NCBI RefSeq assembly: GCF_007744075.1
Contig: NZ_CP036266.1
Coordinates: 5,565,748-5,629,747, forward strand
Origin: Gimesia chilikensis
GTDB taxonomy: Bacteria > Planctomycetota > Planctomycetia > Planctomycetales > Planctomycetaceae
Length of the DNA stretch: 64,000 nucleotides
Reading direction: 5' to 3'
This document shows positions 29,129 to 38,122 of the stretch, piece by piece. Under the pieces are notes generated by a model. It made no database searches. It was not told the DNA's origin and was given only the letters and a program-made list of their open reading frames with translations. Position 1 is the stretch's first letter. Every line of letters starts with the position of its first letter. The position numbers and the translations under genes are program-made.

Positions 29129-30958
29129 CTACAGGCTGTCCTCACGCAGCGAAGGAGGCAGTGCCGCATCGCCGACCGGCGGTGTCAGACTGACTTCGCC
29201 CAACGAAGGCGGTTGTGACTCGTCCTCAGTCTGTGCTGATTCCAGACTGACTTTACCCGGTGCAGGTGCGGGTGGCAACACGATTTCCGTGACGGGAGCA
29301 GCCGGCGGTGCCTGGTCTTCCGAACCTGTCATCAGTCTGGCTTTACCCGAGGCCGATGTCATATCGAAATTGTCTGGTACAGGAGGCACACCCATACCAC
29401 CGTCCATTTGAGGCGGCTCCGGGCTGAAGTGTTCGTCATACACTTCGCCGGCATTCGACATCAGGAAACCACCACCGAGAGCCTGGTAGGTATTGACGAT
29501 CGCAGACAACTGCTGCTGCTTGGTCTCGATCAGGTCGGTTCTCGCTTCGAGCAGGTCACGCTGCGAGAACAGCACGTCGATGTATTCCGCCCGGGCGTTC
29601 TGGAACAGCTGAGTCGCTACCGAAACAGATTCTTCGAGGGCTTTCACCTGGCTATGCTTGAGCTCGACACTGGAACGATATTTCTCGACTTTGGAGATGC
29701 CGTTCGCGACTTCCGTGAATGCATTCAGCACTGTCCGCTGATAATGGTAGATCGCCTGGATCTGGCGGGCGTTTGCATTCTTGTAATCTGCCTGGATGGC
29801 TTTCTTGTTAAGCAGCGGTGCGACCAGACCACCGGCGGCATTCGCAATGAATGCACCGGGATCAAACAGGTAACGGGGATTGAAAGCCTCGTATCCCACG
29901 CTGGCAGTAATATCAAACCGGGGGAAGAAACGAGCCCGGGCGACCAGCACATCCAGACCGGAAGCAGCTACTTCGCGTTCCGCAGCCTGAATATCACGAC
30001 GATTCAACAGCAGCTGTGAGGGAACACCGACGTGCAAAGGCTGCGAATCGAGCTTGATGAAATCCCAGCCAACCCGGTCCACTGCTTGTGGATAACGACC
30101 AACGAGGAAGTTGATTTTGTTCTCGACTTCAATAATCCGCTGACTCACGATCAGCTTTTCACTCTCGTTCTTACGAACTTCCGCCAGGAATCGCTGGACA
30201 CCCAGCTCGGTTCCCCGAGCCGCATCCTTCTGGAACTTTGCTACTTCCAGGCTCTTCTTCTGTAGTTCAATGGTCTGATTCAGATAGACCAGTCGCTGAT
30301 CCAGGGCAGCCAGTTCGTAGTAGTTGTCCGCGACCTCAGCCACCAGTTGGGTGACGAAATAGTTTCGCAGTTCAATTGCTTCGCACAAACGCTGTTCTGC
30401 AGCATCGCGGGCGTTTCTCAATTCCCGCCAGACGTCAATCCGCCATAACAGATTCGCAGACAGTCTTACGTTCCCCAGAGGATCCGGGAAATTTGCACCG
30501 CCTGAACCCGGGTAGGTCAACTGATCCTCAGCGGCTCCCAGGGGAGTGAAGCGACTGGTCCGATCAAAACCACCATCGGCTCCGACCGTGACGAAGGGAA
30601 GATAAGCACCTCGTCGCGACAGGACTTCGTTGCTGGCGACCTGGACTTCCCAGTTGCGGATCTGCAGTTCCTGGTTCGATGCCAGCCCCTGACCAATCAG
30701 AAAGGTCAGCGTCGGATCATCAAAGAATTCCTTGATGCCCACGTCAGCGGAGCTGTCGACACTTGCTCTCCCGCTGAAGTCATCCGGCAAAGGAGCTCCT
30801 TCGGAGGCACCAAACAGATCCGGGATCTGACAACCTGAAAGCAGCAACATGCTGCAGACCATCGCCAAAGCAATCACATGCGGTTGCTGGATCGCGTTAT
30901 ATAAAAAAACAGTGGGGGAGTTCCATCTCATTATTCTGCACCCTGCGACTGTCGTCAT
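29129..30958 (-). CDS. RND efflux outer-membrane lipoprotein (NodT/OprM type)
   Basis: The 609-residue protein has a lipoprotein signal ending in MLLLSGC and two outer-membrane efflux protein domains (about 80-450), with SNQELQIRNWEVQVA, RFFPRFDITASVGYEAFNPRY and long heptad segments. The last ~110 residues are an unusual Pro-rich, low-complexity tail (for example LPPAPAPGKVSLESAQ) with a repeated SLGEVSLTPP-like motif. It should pair with the RND pump and adaptor genes upstream, but a terminator and a ~600-base gap separate it from the pump gene, so it probably has its own promoter. ATG 30958 is nominal; the in-frame ATG ten codons in, at 30931, is also plausible because the first start has no spaced ribosome site. 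Confidence 0.9.
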   Translation of the reverse strand: MTTVAGCRIMRWNSPTVFLYNAIQQPHVIALAMVCSMLLLSGCQIPDLFGASEGAPLPDDFSGRASVDSSADVGIKEFFDDPTLTFLIGQGLASNQELQIRNWEVQVASNEVLSRRGAYLPFVTVGADGGFDRTSRFTPLGAAEDQLTYPGSGGANFPDPLGNVRLSANLLWRIDVWRELRNARDAAEQRLCEAIELRNYFVTQLVAEVADNYYELAALDQRLVYLNQTIELQKKSLEVAKFQKDAARGTELGVQRFLAEVRKNESEKLIVSQRIIEVENKINFLVGRYPQAVDRVGWDFIKLDSQPLHVGVPSQLLLNRRDIQAAEREVAASGLDVLVARARFFPRFDITASVGYEAFNPRYLFDPGAFIANAAGGLVAPLLNKKAIQADYKNANARQIQAIYHYQRTVLNAFTEVANGISKVEKYRSSVELKHSQVKALEESVSVATQLFQNARAEYIDVLFSQRDLLEARTDLIETKQQQLSAIVNTYQALGGGFLMSNAGEVYDEHFSPEPPQMDGGMGVPPVPDNFDMTSASGKARLMTGSEDQAPPAAPVTEIVLPPAPAPGKVSLESAQTEDESQPPSLGEVSLTPPVGDAALPPSLREDSL

Positions 30959-31545
30959 TCCTGTTAAACAGTGAAACTGAATTCTTCGCGATTCTTTCGG
31001 GGGGACACAGTAGCATCCGCCCCGGAGAATATCCGAAATCCTTCCGGATGGATCCGATCAAAACAATCGAACCGAGACAGCTGAAACGAGGCGGGTATCT
31101 TGAGAGCCGTCTCAAATGTTATCGGCAGTTATTTCGCTGCAGACCACAGAATCATGCAATCCACTATATTGCCTGCAGCAATTTAAATTCACATAACAGC
31201 ATCAACGAAAGCGTCGTACTGCAATACAAGCACTTCCCGTGTAAGTGCAGGATAGGACTGTCACTTGTGAATTTTTTTCGTGCTGAAAAGACACAGTTAC
31301 ATTTGCAGAAGCTGTGGAGACTTTGCGGCCTGTCCCCACACCGGCAGGCAGTATGTAAGACGTTCGCAGAAAGATACGATCGGGAAAGCCTGTCAAACTT
31401 TTCCACCTGTTGACACGCATGAGGAACGCGTGCAGGAGTTTCATTTAACGCCCAGGCGACTCAGGAAAAGCTTGCGCAATCGATACGGTTTCACATTTGA
31501 AAATCAGAGTTTCTTGTACTGATTGATGTGACTTACAAAAAAACA
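30959..31545. other. Intergenic stretch without supported gene
   Basis: No convincing gene is seen. Open frames here have no family resemblance, no ribosome site and atypical composition. The part next to 30958 should contain the promoter of the efflux lipoprotein gene. The base composition is lower in G+C than the flanking genes. Confidence 0.5.
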
Positions 31546-31589
31546 CGCACGGCGCTGAACCAGATATTTGTGGTCCAGCACCGTGCGTT
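31546..31589 (-). terminator. Intrinsic terminator of the RND adaptor-pump operon
   Basis: The arms ACGCACGGCGCTGAACCA (31546-31563) and TGGTCCAGCACCGTGCGT (31572-31589) pair over 18 positions with two mismatches around an 8-base loop. On the minus strand the stem is followed by TGTTTTTTT. It lies 32 bases after the stop of the pump gene and separates that operon from the outer-membrane component. Confidence 0.88.
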
Positions 31590-31620
31590 CTCTCCTGTTT
31601 ACACGACCGTCACAGGCTCG

Positions 31621-34600
31621 TTAATGCTCAGGTGCCTCGTGGTGATCACTGTGACTCCTGTGCTCGACCAACTCGCTGAGCGGTTCATCATGCTCATCCT
31701 TGATGAGCTTCTTCCCGTCAGACATCTTGGCGAACAGATAGTACAAACCGGGGATCACAAACACCCCGATCAGGGTCCCCATGAGCATCCCGCCGACCGC
31801 CGTGGTACCAATCGTTCGGTTACCGATGGCACCCGGTCCCGTGGCTCGTACCAGGGGAACCAGACCCGCGATAAACGCGAACGACGTCATCACGATCGGT
31901 CGGAATCGAAGCTTACCACCTTCGACCCCCGCATCCTTGATGCTCAGTCCTTCCTGGCGTCGCTGTACCGCGAATTCAATAATCAGAATCGCGTTCTTAC
32001 CCAACAGCCCCACCAGCATGACCAGACCAATCTGACAGTACACATCGTTGGCCAGGCCCATCGACTTCAGCATCAGGAACGAACCAAACAGACCAACGGG
32101 CAGCGAGATAATTACCGCCAGGGGCAGAATGAAACTCTCGTACTGTCCTACCAGCACCAGGTACACAAAGATCACTACGATCGCAAAAATGTAGATCGCC
32201 GTATTCCCCTTGCTGGCCTCGTCGTACGCCAGCCCCTGCCAGCCGATACCATAACCGTGAGGCAGCGTCTTTTCCGCCACTTCCTTAATCGCATCGATCG
32301 CCTGACCGGAACTGTAACCCGTCGATGGAGCTCCCTGAATAATCGCCGTCGTATACAGGTTATAACGGTTGATTTCGTTCATCCCCTGCATCTTCTTGAT
32401 CTTCATAAACGCTGAGTAAGGTACCATCTCTCCTTCATCGTTTTTGACGAACATGTTCCGCAGATCTTCAGGATACCGGCGAAACTCCGGAGCGGACTGC
32501 ACATACACTTTGTAGAACTGTCCGAAGCGAATGAAACCCTGCTCCCACGTACTACCCACGACAATCGAAAGGTTTTCCATCGCGTCTGCAATCGAAACCC
32601 CCTTCTGCATCGCCACGTCGTTATCAATCACAACTTCGTACTGCGGATAGTTATTCGCGAAGAAGGTAAACAGCCCCTTCAACTCTTTTCGCTTACCCAG
32701 TTCCGCCAGGAAGTTCTCCGTGATTTTACCGAACGCGTCGTAGTCGCCACTGTTAGTCTTATCGAGCAGACAGAGCGAGAAACCACCGGCTGCACCGAAA
32801 CCGGGCACCGCAGGCGGCTCGAAGAATTCAAGCTTCACGTTGGCAATCGACCGCCCTTTCTGTTCGAGCTCTTCGATGATCTCTTTCGAAGTCAGCTTCC
32901 GCTCGGACCAGGGCTTCAGGTTAATCAGACAGGTACCCGCGTTGGAACCACGACCTTCCGTCAGAATTTCGTAACCCGCCAGTGAAGTCACCGAAGTAAT
33001 TTCATCGAACTCTTCACAGATCTTCTGCAGTTCATGCGACTTCGAGTTCGTATACTCCAGCGTTGAACCGGGGGGCGTCTGAATAATCCCGTAGATCACC
33101 CCCTGGTCTTCCAGCGGAATGAACCCGGAGGGCAGCACTTCGTTGACCAGCAAAATCCCGTAACCGAAGACACCAATCACAATCATGGTGAAGATACGCC
33201 GGGTGATGATCAGACCCACAATCCAGGTAAACGCATTCGTCACCTTGTCCACACCCCGGTCGAAGTAGTACAGAAAGATGCCGATCGGCCCCTTCTTTTT
33301 CTTCTCATTGGGTTCACTGCCGGAGAAGACCGCCCGGAACGTAAAGGCGAACAACACCGCCATCACGACCCCGATAATCACGGTCCGCATATGCGTCAGT
33401 TCAACCTGTTCCGAAAGCACTTCGTGCACGATCTCCACGTGCAGCAGTTCGTAAACGCCATACCCCACCGCAGCCCCGAGGAAGACACAAAGAAATCCCC
33501 GCAGCACAAAGGCATACCGGCCGCTGATCTTCTTGAGCAGGCGGTTAATCAGACCGACAATCCCCTTCTGTTCGACATAGCCGGTATGCGGCTTGAGAAT
33601 CATCGCACACAATACAGGCGTCAGTGTCAACGCAACCACACCGGAGAGCACAATCGACATCGCCATCGTCAATGCGAACTGACGATAGAACACACCCACC
33701 GCCCCGGGCATGAAGGTCACCGGAATAAACACGGAGGTCATCACCAGGGTAATCGCGATGATCGCACCGCTGATTTCCCCGATCACTTCCTTGGTAGCTG
33801 CATAAGGTGAAAGGTGCTTGGCGTGCATCTTTTCGTGCACCGCTTCCACCACCACGATCGCGTCGTCGACCACAACCCCGATCGCCAGCACCAGTGCGAA
33901 CAGCGTGATCAGGTTGATCGACATGCCGAACATACTCATAAAGAAGAATGTCCCGATCAACGATACCGGCACCGCGAGCGTCGGAATCAGCGTACTGCGG
34001 AAGTCTCCCAGAAACAGGAAGACCACCAGCGACACCAGGATAAACGCTTCGAACAGGGTATGCAGCACCTTCTCGATAGAAGCATCCAGGAAGTTAGAAA
34101 CGTCGTAACTGATCGCGTAGTCCATCCCCGGCGGGAATGACTCCGTCTTGATCTCTTTCAGCTTCTCCTTCACTTTCGCAATCACGTCCGCAGCGTTAGA
34201 GCCTGGAATCTGCTTAAGCACAATCGACGCGGAAGGATAGCCGTCGATGTCCGAATACAGGTCGTAGAACGATGATCCCAGGTTAACCTTGGCCACATCC
34301 TTTAAGCGCAGAATCTCCCCGTTCGGGTTGGCGCGCAGGATGATGTTCTCGTACTGCTCCGGTTTATTGTAACGGCCGACCCAGGTCAACACGTACTCGA
34401 TCGTCTGCGACGTCGTACCCGTCGCCTGACCGAGTCGTCCGGGAGAACCGATCATACTCTGTTCCTTGATCGCCTCCATCACGTCTGCGGAAGAGATTTT
34501 ATAGGCCCGCATCCGGTCCAGATCCAGTTCGACCCGCATCGCATACGCACGGTTACCAAGGATCTTCGCCCGGCCCACCCCGCGAATACGTTTAATTTCG

Positions 34601-35091
34601 GGGAGCAGGTTCACCGTGGTATAGTTGTAGAGGAAGTTCTGATCGACATTCGGGTCTTTACTGTAGACGTTCACGTACATCAACATACTCGTCATGTTCT
34701 GCATGACGATAATCCCCTCACGCTCCACGATGGGGGGCAGACGGTTCTTCACCATCTGGATGCGGTTATTCACGTTCAAGACCGCCGTGTTCGGGTCGGT
34801 ACCCGGTTCAAAGATGATCTTGATCGTGGCTTCACCCGCACTGGTGGCTGCAGAGCTCATGTACCGCATGTTGGGTACACCGTTGATGGCGCGCTCCAGG
34901 ATCACCAGGGTGGAGTTGACCAGAATCTTGGCACTCGCACCTGGATAGGAGACGGCCACAACCACACTCGGTGGGGCGACAGACGGAAACTGGGAAATTG
35001 GCAGGGCCGTGATCGCCAGCCCACCCATAAACAGGATGAGCAGCGAGATGACCATCGCCAATGCCGGGCGATGTAGAAATTTAGCGAACAT
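31621..35091 (-). CDS. RND multidrug efflux pump, HAE1 (AcrB-like) family
   Basis: The 1156-residue inner-membrane transporter would use the proton gradient to expel lipophilic compounds. The start FAKFLHRPALAMVISLLILFMGGLAI and the paired periplasmic loops are typical. The proton-relay acids lie in GVVVDDAIVVVEAVHEK, and the second half has QIGLVMLVGLLGKNAILIIEFA. It is about 100 residues longer than AcrB. The extra length includes a central insertion with two additional hydrophobic segments and a lysine-rich loop (ending SEPNEKKKKGP), and a His-rich C-terminus (HRSHSDHHEAPEH). The adaptor gene lies 18 bases upstream in the same operon. No local regulator gene is present. Confidence 0.96.
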   Translation of the reverse strand: MFAKFLHRPALAMVISLLILFMGGLAITALPISQFPSVAPPSVVVAVSYPGASAKILVNSTLVILERAINGVPNMRYMSSAATSAGEATIKIIFEPGTDPNTAVLNVNNRIQMVKNRLPPIVEREGIIVMQNMTSMLMYVNVYSKDPNVDQNFLYNYTTVNLLPEIKRIRGVGRAKILGNRAYAMRVELDLDRMRAYKISSADVMEAIKEQSMIGSPGRLGQATGTTSQTIEYVLTWVGRYNKPEQYENIILRANPNGEILRLKDVAKVNLGSSFYDLYSDIDGYPSASIVLKQIPGSNAADVIAKVKEKLKEIKTESFPPGMDYAISYDVSNFLDASIEKVLHTLFEAFILVSLVVFLFLGDFRSTLIPTLAVPVSLIGTFFFMSMFGMSINLITLFALVLAIGVVVDDAIVVVEAVHEKMHAKHLSPYAATKEVIGEISGAIIAITLVMTSVFIPVTFMPGAVGVFYRQFALTMAMSIVLSGVVALTLTPVLCAMILKPHTGYVEQKGIVGLINRLLKKISGRYAFVLRGFLCVFLGAAVGYGVYELLHVEIVHEVLSEQVELTHMRTVIIGVVMAVLFAFTFRAVFSGSEPNEKKKKGPIGIFLYYFDRGVDKVTNAFTWIVGLIITRRIFTMIVIGVFGYGILLVNEVLPSGFIPLEDQGVIYGIIQTPPGSTLEYTNSKSHELQKICEEFDEITSVTSLAGYEILTEGRGSNAGTCLINLKPWSERKLTSKEIIEELEQKGRSIANVKLEFFEPPAVPGFGAAGGFSLCLLDKTNSGDYDAFGKITENFLAELGKRKELKGLFTFFANNYPQYEVVIDNDVAMQKGVSIADAMENLSIVVGSTWEQGFIRFGQFYKVYVQSAPEFRRYPEDLRNMFVKNDEGEMVPYSAFMKIKKMQGMNEINRYNLYTTAIIQGAPSTGYSSGQAIDAIKEVAEKTLPHGYGIGWQGLAYDEASKGNTAIYIFAIVVIFVYLVLVGQYESFILPLAVIISLPVGLFGSFLMLKSMGLANDVYCQIGLVMLVGLLGKNAILIIEFAVQRRQEGLSIKDAGVEGGKLRFRPIVMTSFAFIAGLVPLVRATGPGAIGNRTIGTTAVGGMLMGTLIGVFVIPGLYYLFAKMSDGKKLIKDEHDEPLSELVEHRSHSDHHEAPEH

Positions 35092-35109
35092 ATTATTGAT
35101 CTTACCTGC

Positions 35110-36333
35110 TTATTCCGCGTGATATTTCAGGTTACTGAGTACTTCCTTTGGGTCACGGAAATCGTATTTGATCTTGTCGCCATCCTTCACCTGACGAATA
35201 CCCTCGAGAATGATCCTCTCGCCTTCCTTGAGACCACTCTTGAGCACGAAGATATCATCCTGTTCGCCCTTGATCTCAATGTCTCTCTGGTGCACGACGT
35301 TGTCCTTATCAACAACGAACGCATAGCGTTTGGCGAGAATCTCGAAAGTCGCTCTCTGTGGTATCACGAGTAGGTTCTGCAGGGTGCGATGAATCAAAAT
35401 CGTTCCGGTCTGACCGTTACGCAGCAACCCTTCCGGATTCGAAAAATCCGCGCGGAAGGGGATGTTCCCCGTCATGTTATTAAAATCAGCTTCAATTGCA
35501 CCGATCTTCCCTTCTTGAGGAAAGATTTCGCCGTTGGCCAGTTTGAGTTCGATCTGCAGATGGTCCGATTTTCCGCCATCCTTATCCAGCTCGGCTTTGT
35601 ACTCCAGGTACTGTGCCTCGGGCACGTTAAAGTAAACCCACATCAGACTGTTGTCGGACATGGTCGTCAGCACGTCTCCCTCTTCAATCAGACTTCCCAG
35701 CTGATTCCGCTGGCGGTCGACAATCCCGTCGAAGGGGGCTTTGACATTCGTAAATCCCAGTTCCGCCTGGGCCAGTTGCACTTTGGCTTTCGCTTTCGCC
35801 AGTTCCGCTTTCTTCAGCGCAATCTCCTGTGACGAAACGATTCCTTTATCCATCAGTGACTGGGCGTTATCCAGCTCAATCTGCACGCGATTGGCTTCCG
35901 CCAGTTCTGATTCCATCCGGGCCTGGAACAGCGTCGGCAGGATCTTAAACAGCAGATCCCCTTTCTTGACGTGCTGTCCTTCTTTAATATTAATCTTTTC
36001 CAGGTAACCGCCTTCCAGGGCACGGACTTCGATGTGCTGACAGGAGTGAATCTGACAGACATACTGCTGGGTGCTGATCACATCTTTTTTGACCGGAGTC
36101 GTCACAATAATCTTGTGTATCGGGTGATGTCCCCCTTCTTCGTGTCCCTCACCGTGAGACTCTGCATGCGCACCGCCATGTTCTTCAGCGTGACCTTCCC
36201 CATGTTCTTCGCCATGTGCCTTACCTGGCGCAGCGGTGTGAGATTCGGCGTGAGTCTGCGGGAGATACTCGCAACCGGTTAACGAGAGTGAAATCAGAGC
36301 CAGAAAACTGGCGACAGTCATTGTGTTTTTCAT
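35110..36333 (-). CDS. RND periplasmic adaptor with His/Glu-rich segment
   Basis: The 407-residue lipoprotein (SLSLTGCEYLPQ, Cys near 21) links the RND pump to the outer-membrane channel. After the lipobox, residues about 30-75 form a His/Glu/Gly-rich low-complexity stretch with repeated AHGEEHGEGHAEEHGG-type units, which could bind metal ions. Then come the standard adaptor domains: barrel-sandwich (EGGYLEKINIKEGQHVKKGDLLFKI and VKAPFDGIVDRQ), alpha hairpin and membrane-proximal domain. It is 18 bases upstream of the pump gene and forms the first gene of the minus-strand operon. The His-rich part suggests metals or metal-linked sensing, but the pump itself looks like a drug exporter rather than a CusA type. 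Confidence 0.94.
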   Translation of the reverse strand: MKNTMTVASFLALISLSLTGCEYLPQTHAESHTAAPGKAHGEEHGEGHAEEHGGAHAESHGEGHEEGGHHPIHKIIVTTPVKKDVISTQQYVCQIHSCQHIEVRALEGGYLEKINIKEGQHVKKGDLLFKILPTLFQARMESELAEANRVQIELDNAQSLMDKGIVSSQEIALKKAELAKAKAKVQLAQAELGFTNVKAPFDGIVDRQRNQLGSLIEEGDVLTTMSDNSLMWVYFNVPEAQYLEYKAELDKDGGKSDHLQIELKLANGEIFPQEGKIGAIEADFNNMTGNIPFRADFSNPEGLLRNGQTGTILIHRTLQNLLVIPQRATFEILAKRYAFVVDKDNVVHQRDIEIKGEQDDIFVLKSGLKEGERIILEGIRQVKDGDKIKYDFRDPKEVLSNLKYHAE

Positions 36334-36794
36334 GGTCTTAAATGTTCCTCTGATGTTAAGCCCCGGGCAGGTTGGTCAGGAGTGTCGGTAAGTGAGGAAG
36401 TAGTGGTATGAGCTAATATTTTGTTCCTCAGATGACAGCACGGGAGAAACCCGTTCCTGCCGGACTGCTGACGAGAATATGCATATCCAATGCCAAAGCA
36501 CGCGGAAAACATCCACTGCTGAACAGTCGTCGTACCCGTTCGCAAAAATCTGTCATTCTTCACTTGACGAATTTCACTTCCTGTCCCATGCAGAGAATTC
36601 CCCCTGATTTTCGGGAGATTCCCGCCTTGATCGTAAACAAACAACCTGTATCCCCCCCCTGATTTCCACCGCGCGACCACACTTTTATTTTTTTATGAAA
36701 CAAATCTGTATTCCCCGAACCAGGCCCCTGTCTCACTCTGGGAACAAGGAATCGCCTCAGCACCCTGAAAGATTCTGCAGACCCTGCACCCGCT

Positions 36795-36816
36795 GAGTGC
36801 AAACTCTTGCAGGGTG
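36795..36816 (-). promoter_or_regulatory. Conserved 22-bp motif with TGCAA-N4-TTGCA inverted repeat, copy 1
   Basis: On the minus strand the motif reads CACCCTGCAAG, then AG, then TTTGCACTC. It matches the site at 54683-54704 at 20 of 22 positions. The core TGCAA-N4-TTGCA is a perfect inverted repeat, as expected for a dimeric regulator. It reads in the direction of the RND operon that starts 462 bases downstream. Confidence 0.5.
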
Positions 36817-37094
36817 TCAAATCCCGTTCCCAGTACTCAATTTACCTCTTTTTGCTGTCGGAACGTTCCCCTGAACGTCCCCCACTTTCACCTGCAGAAT
36901 TTGAACTTGATCGCCCCATTCCGAATCGTATGCTGGTTCCCTTCTGGCTCGCGCGCGAGGCGGGTCGGCGCTCACGGAAACAGTCGGAACCAGTGATACA
37001 TCTGCACCTGAACCAGCATCGATTTTCACCATGTTTTCAGACAAACAGTTCGCACCGCTGTGCCATTCACGTTCCCACTGTTCAGGGCAAACCG

Positions 37095-37171
37095 GGACAG
37101 AGTCCGGACGAACCAGGACAAAATCCCGGACAGAGCAGGACAAAATCCGGCCACATCGGGACAAAATTCTG
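37095..37171 (+). repeat. Helically phased short repeat array (four units, 21-22 bp apart)
   Basis: Four copies of a word close to GGACAAAATCCGG start at 37095, 37116, 37138 and 37159. The spacing of 21, 22 and 21 bp is two DNA helical turns, so all copies face the same side of the helix. The 22-base step would break a reading frame, so coding is unlikely. It may be a protein-binding array. Confidence 0.55.
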
Positions 37172-37268
37172 TCTTGACCCCCAGCCGCCAATCCCCAGGA
37201 TGCAACAACAGCGGCAAGCAATATCCATACACCACAGATGAAATCATGATCCATTTGAAACTCACTTG

Positions 37269-37368
37269 ATCGGGTGCTCCCGGATGTAATCCACGATTGC
37301 CACAGGCAATAGGAGGCCGCAGAACAAATGCGCTAGAGTGAGAAACCGATACTCACCAACCAACCGAT
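37269..37368 (+). repeat. Direct repeat, copy 1 (100 bp)
   Basis: This 100-bp stretch matches 37472-37571 closely (shared blocks AATCCACGATTGCC, CGCAGAACA and CGCTAGAGTGAGAAACCG) in the same orientation. It is followed by GCCGCAGGGCGTTAGCCCCG, a word whose relatives also follow the second copy and occur at 40515. Confidence 0.75.
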
Positions 37369-37471
37369 CGCGTCTAAAAATTAGCCGCAGGGCGTTAGCC
37401 CCGGTTGAAACGATGATCGCCAACACGCATTCAATTTCAGAGGCGCACTCCGGCACCACAACGCCCCCTGC

Positions 37472-37571
37472 ATCGGGTACTCCCGTATGCAATCCACGAT
37501 TGCCGCAGGCAACAAGAGGTCGCAGAACAGATTCGCTAGAGTGAGAAACCGCACCTCACCAGCCCACCGAT
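37472..37571 (+). repeat. Direct repeat, copy 2 (100 bp)
   Basis: Second copy of the 100-bp repeat at 37269-37368, same orientation, same length, with scattered substitutions and no indel. Confidence 0.75.
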
Positions 37572-37589
37572 TTAACCTGATACCATAAG

Positions 37590-37701
37590 CCGTAGCGCCT
37601 ATTCCCCGATCAGACGCATCCCCCCGTGAGCGGCAAAGCGCTAGCTGCCGGTAACCAGGGTCGACGCCGAATACAACACCGGTGGCGAGCGCCATTCCGC
37701 T
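37590..37701 (+). repeat. Dispersed repeat, copy 1 (about 110 bp)
   Basis: It matches 40515-40624, with shared blocks CCCCGTGAGCGGCAAAGCGC, TAGCTGCCGGTAA and AACACCGGTGG followed by AGCGCCATTCCGCT. Both copies have the same orientation and bracket the genes at 37771-40479. Confidence 0.75.
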
Positions 37702-37770
37702 TAGAATAACAAACCGGAATTCATACAGAACGCCAGAAATTTAGAACTTAGAACAGCCAACCGAACTGTT

Positions 37771-38082
37771 TTACTCCTTCAATGATCCTTCACCACTCTC
37801 AGGATCAACTATCACTCTGATAGAATCTCCAGAATAAAAATCGCTGCGCTGTTTCATTCTGCCAGTCTTAATAAGCTGGCTCTCACTGACGTCCCAGGTT
37901 TCCTGCGTGGAAAATAACGAAACCGCATACCCCCAGCAGCCGGTTTCTTCGTCTTGAGACATCCCCATAATGGCACCTTCTTCGCCAGAGATTCCCCGCA
38001 GACCCTCATCAGAACCGGCCTCGACCACAACGACTTCATAGAACTGAAATTGATTCGATTTCGAACTCACAGACTGCTCCAT
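37771..38082 (-). CDS. Imm31-like immunity protein
   Basis: The 103-residue protein has no signal peptide. The order of motifs FYEVVVVEA, GEEGAIMGMSQD, WGYAVSLFSTQETWDV, LIKTGR and FYSGDSIRV fits the Imm31 family, small cytoplasmic proteins that neutralise polymorphic toxins or act as orphan immunity genes. No toxin gene lies next to it. The following gene on the same strand lies upstream of it by about 40 bases and is of another kind (secreted). The start is ATG 38082 with AGG nearby. The family call is from memory of its motif order, so moderate certainty. Confidence 0.75.
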   Translation of the reverse strand: MEQSVSSKSNQFQFYEVVVVEAGSDEGLRGISGEEGAIMGMSQDEETGCWGYAVSLFSTQETWDVSESQLIKTGRMKQRSDFYSGDSIRVIVDPESGEGSLKE

Positions 38083-38122
38083 CCTGTTTCACATAACCTC
38101 AGCATTGAATACCGCATCGACC

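Larger units (their letters stand above)
36334..37770. other. Long gene-poor region with several repeat families
   Basis: I find no convincing gene in 1.4 kb. Overlapping open frames occur on both strands between 36800 and 37265, but none has a family match or ribosome site. The region holds a conserved inverted-repeat motif (36795-36816), a phased short repeat array (37095-37171), a direct repeat pair of 100 bp (37269 and 37472) and one copy of a second repeat also found at 40515. The end near 36334 should hold the promoter of the efflux operon. Confidence 0.6.

Noticed and set aside
31048-31413. 121-codon open frame on the plus strand between efflux genes
   Set aside because: Cys/His/Arg-rich translation without domain, no ribosome site, no supporting context.
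36807-37265. Overlapping open frames of 79-145 codons on both strands
   Set aside because: No family resemblance or ribosome site, and the phased repeats inside have a 22-base step that would break any periodic coding.
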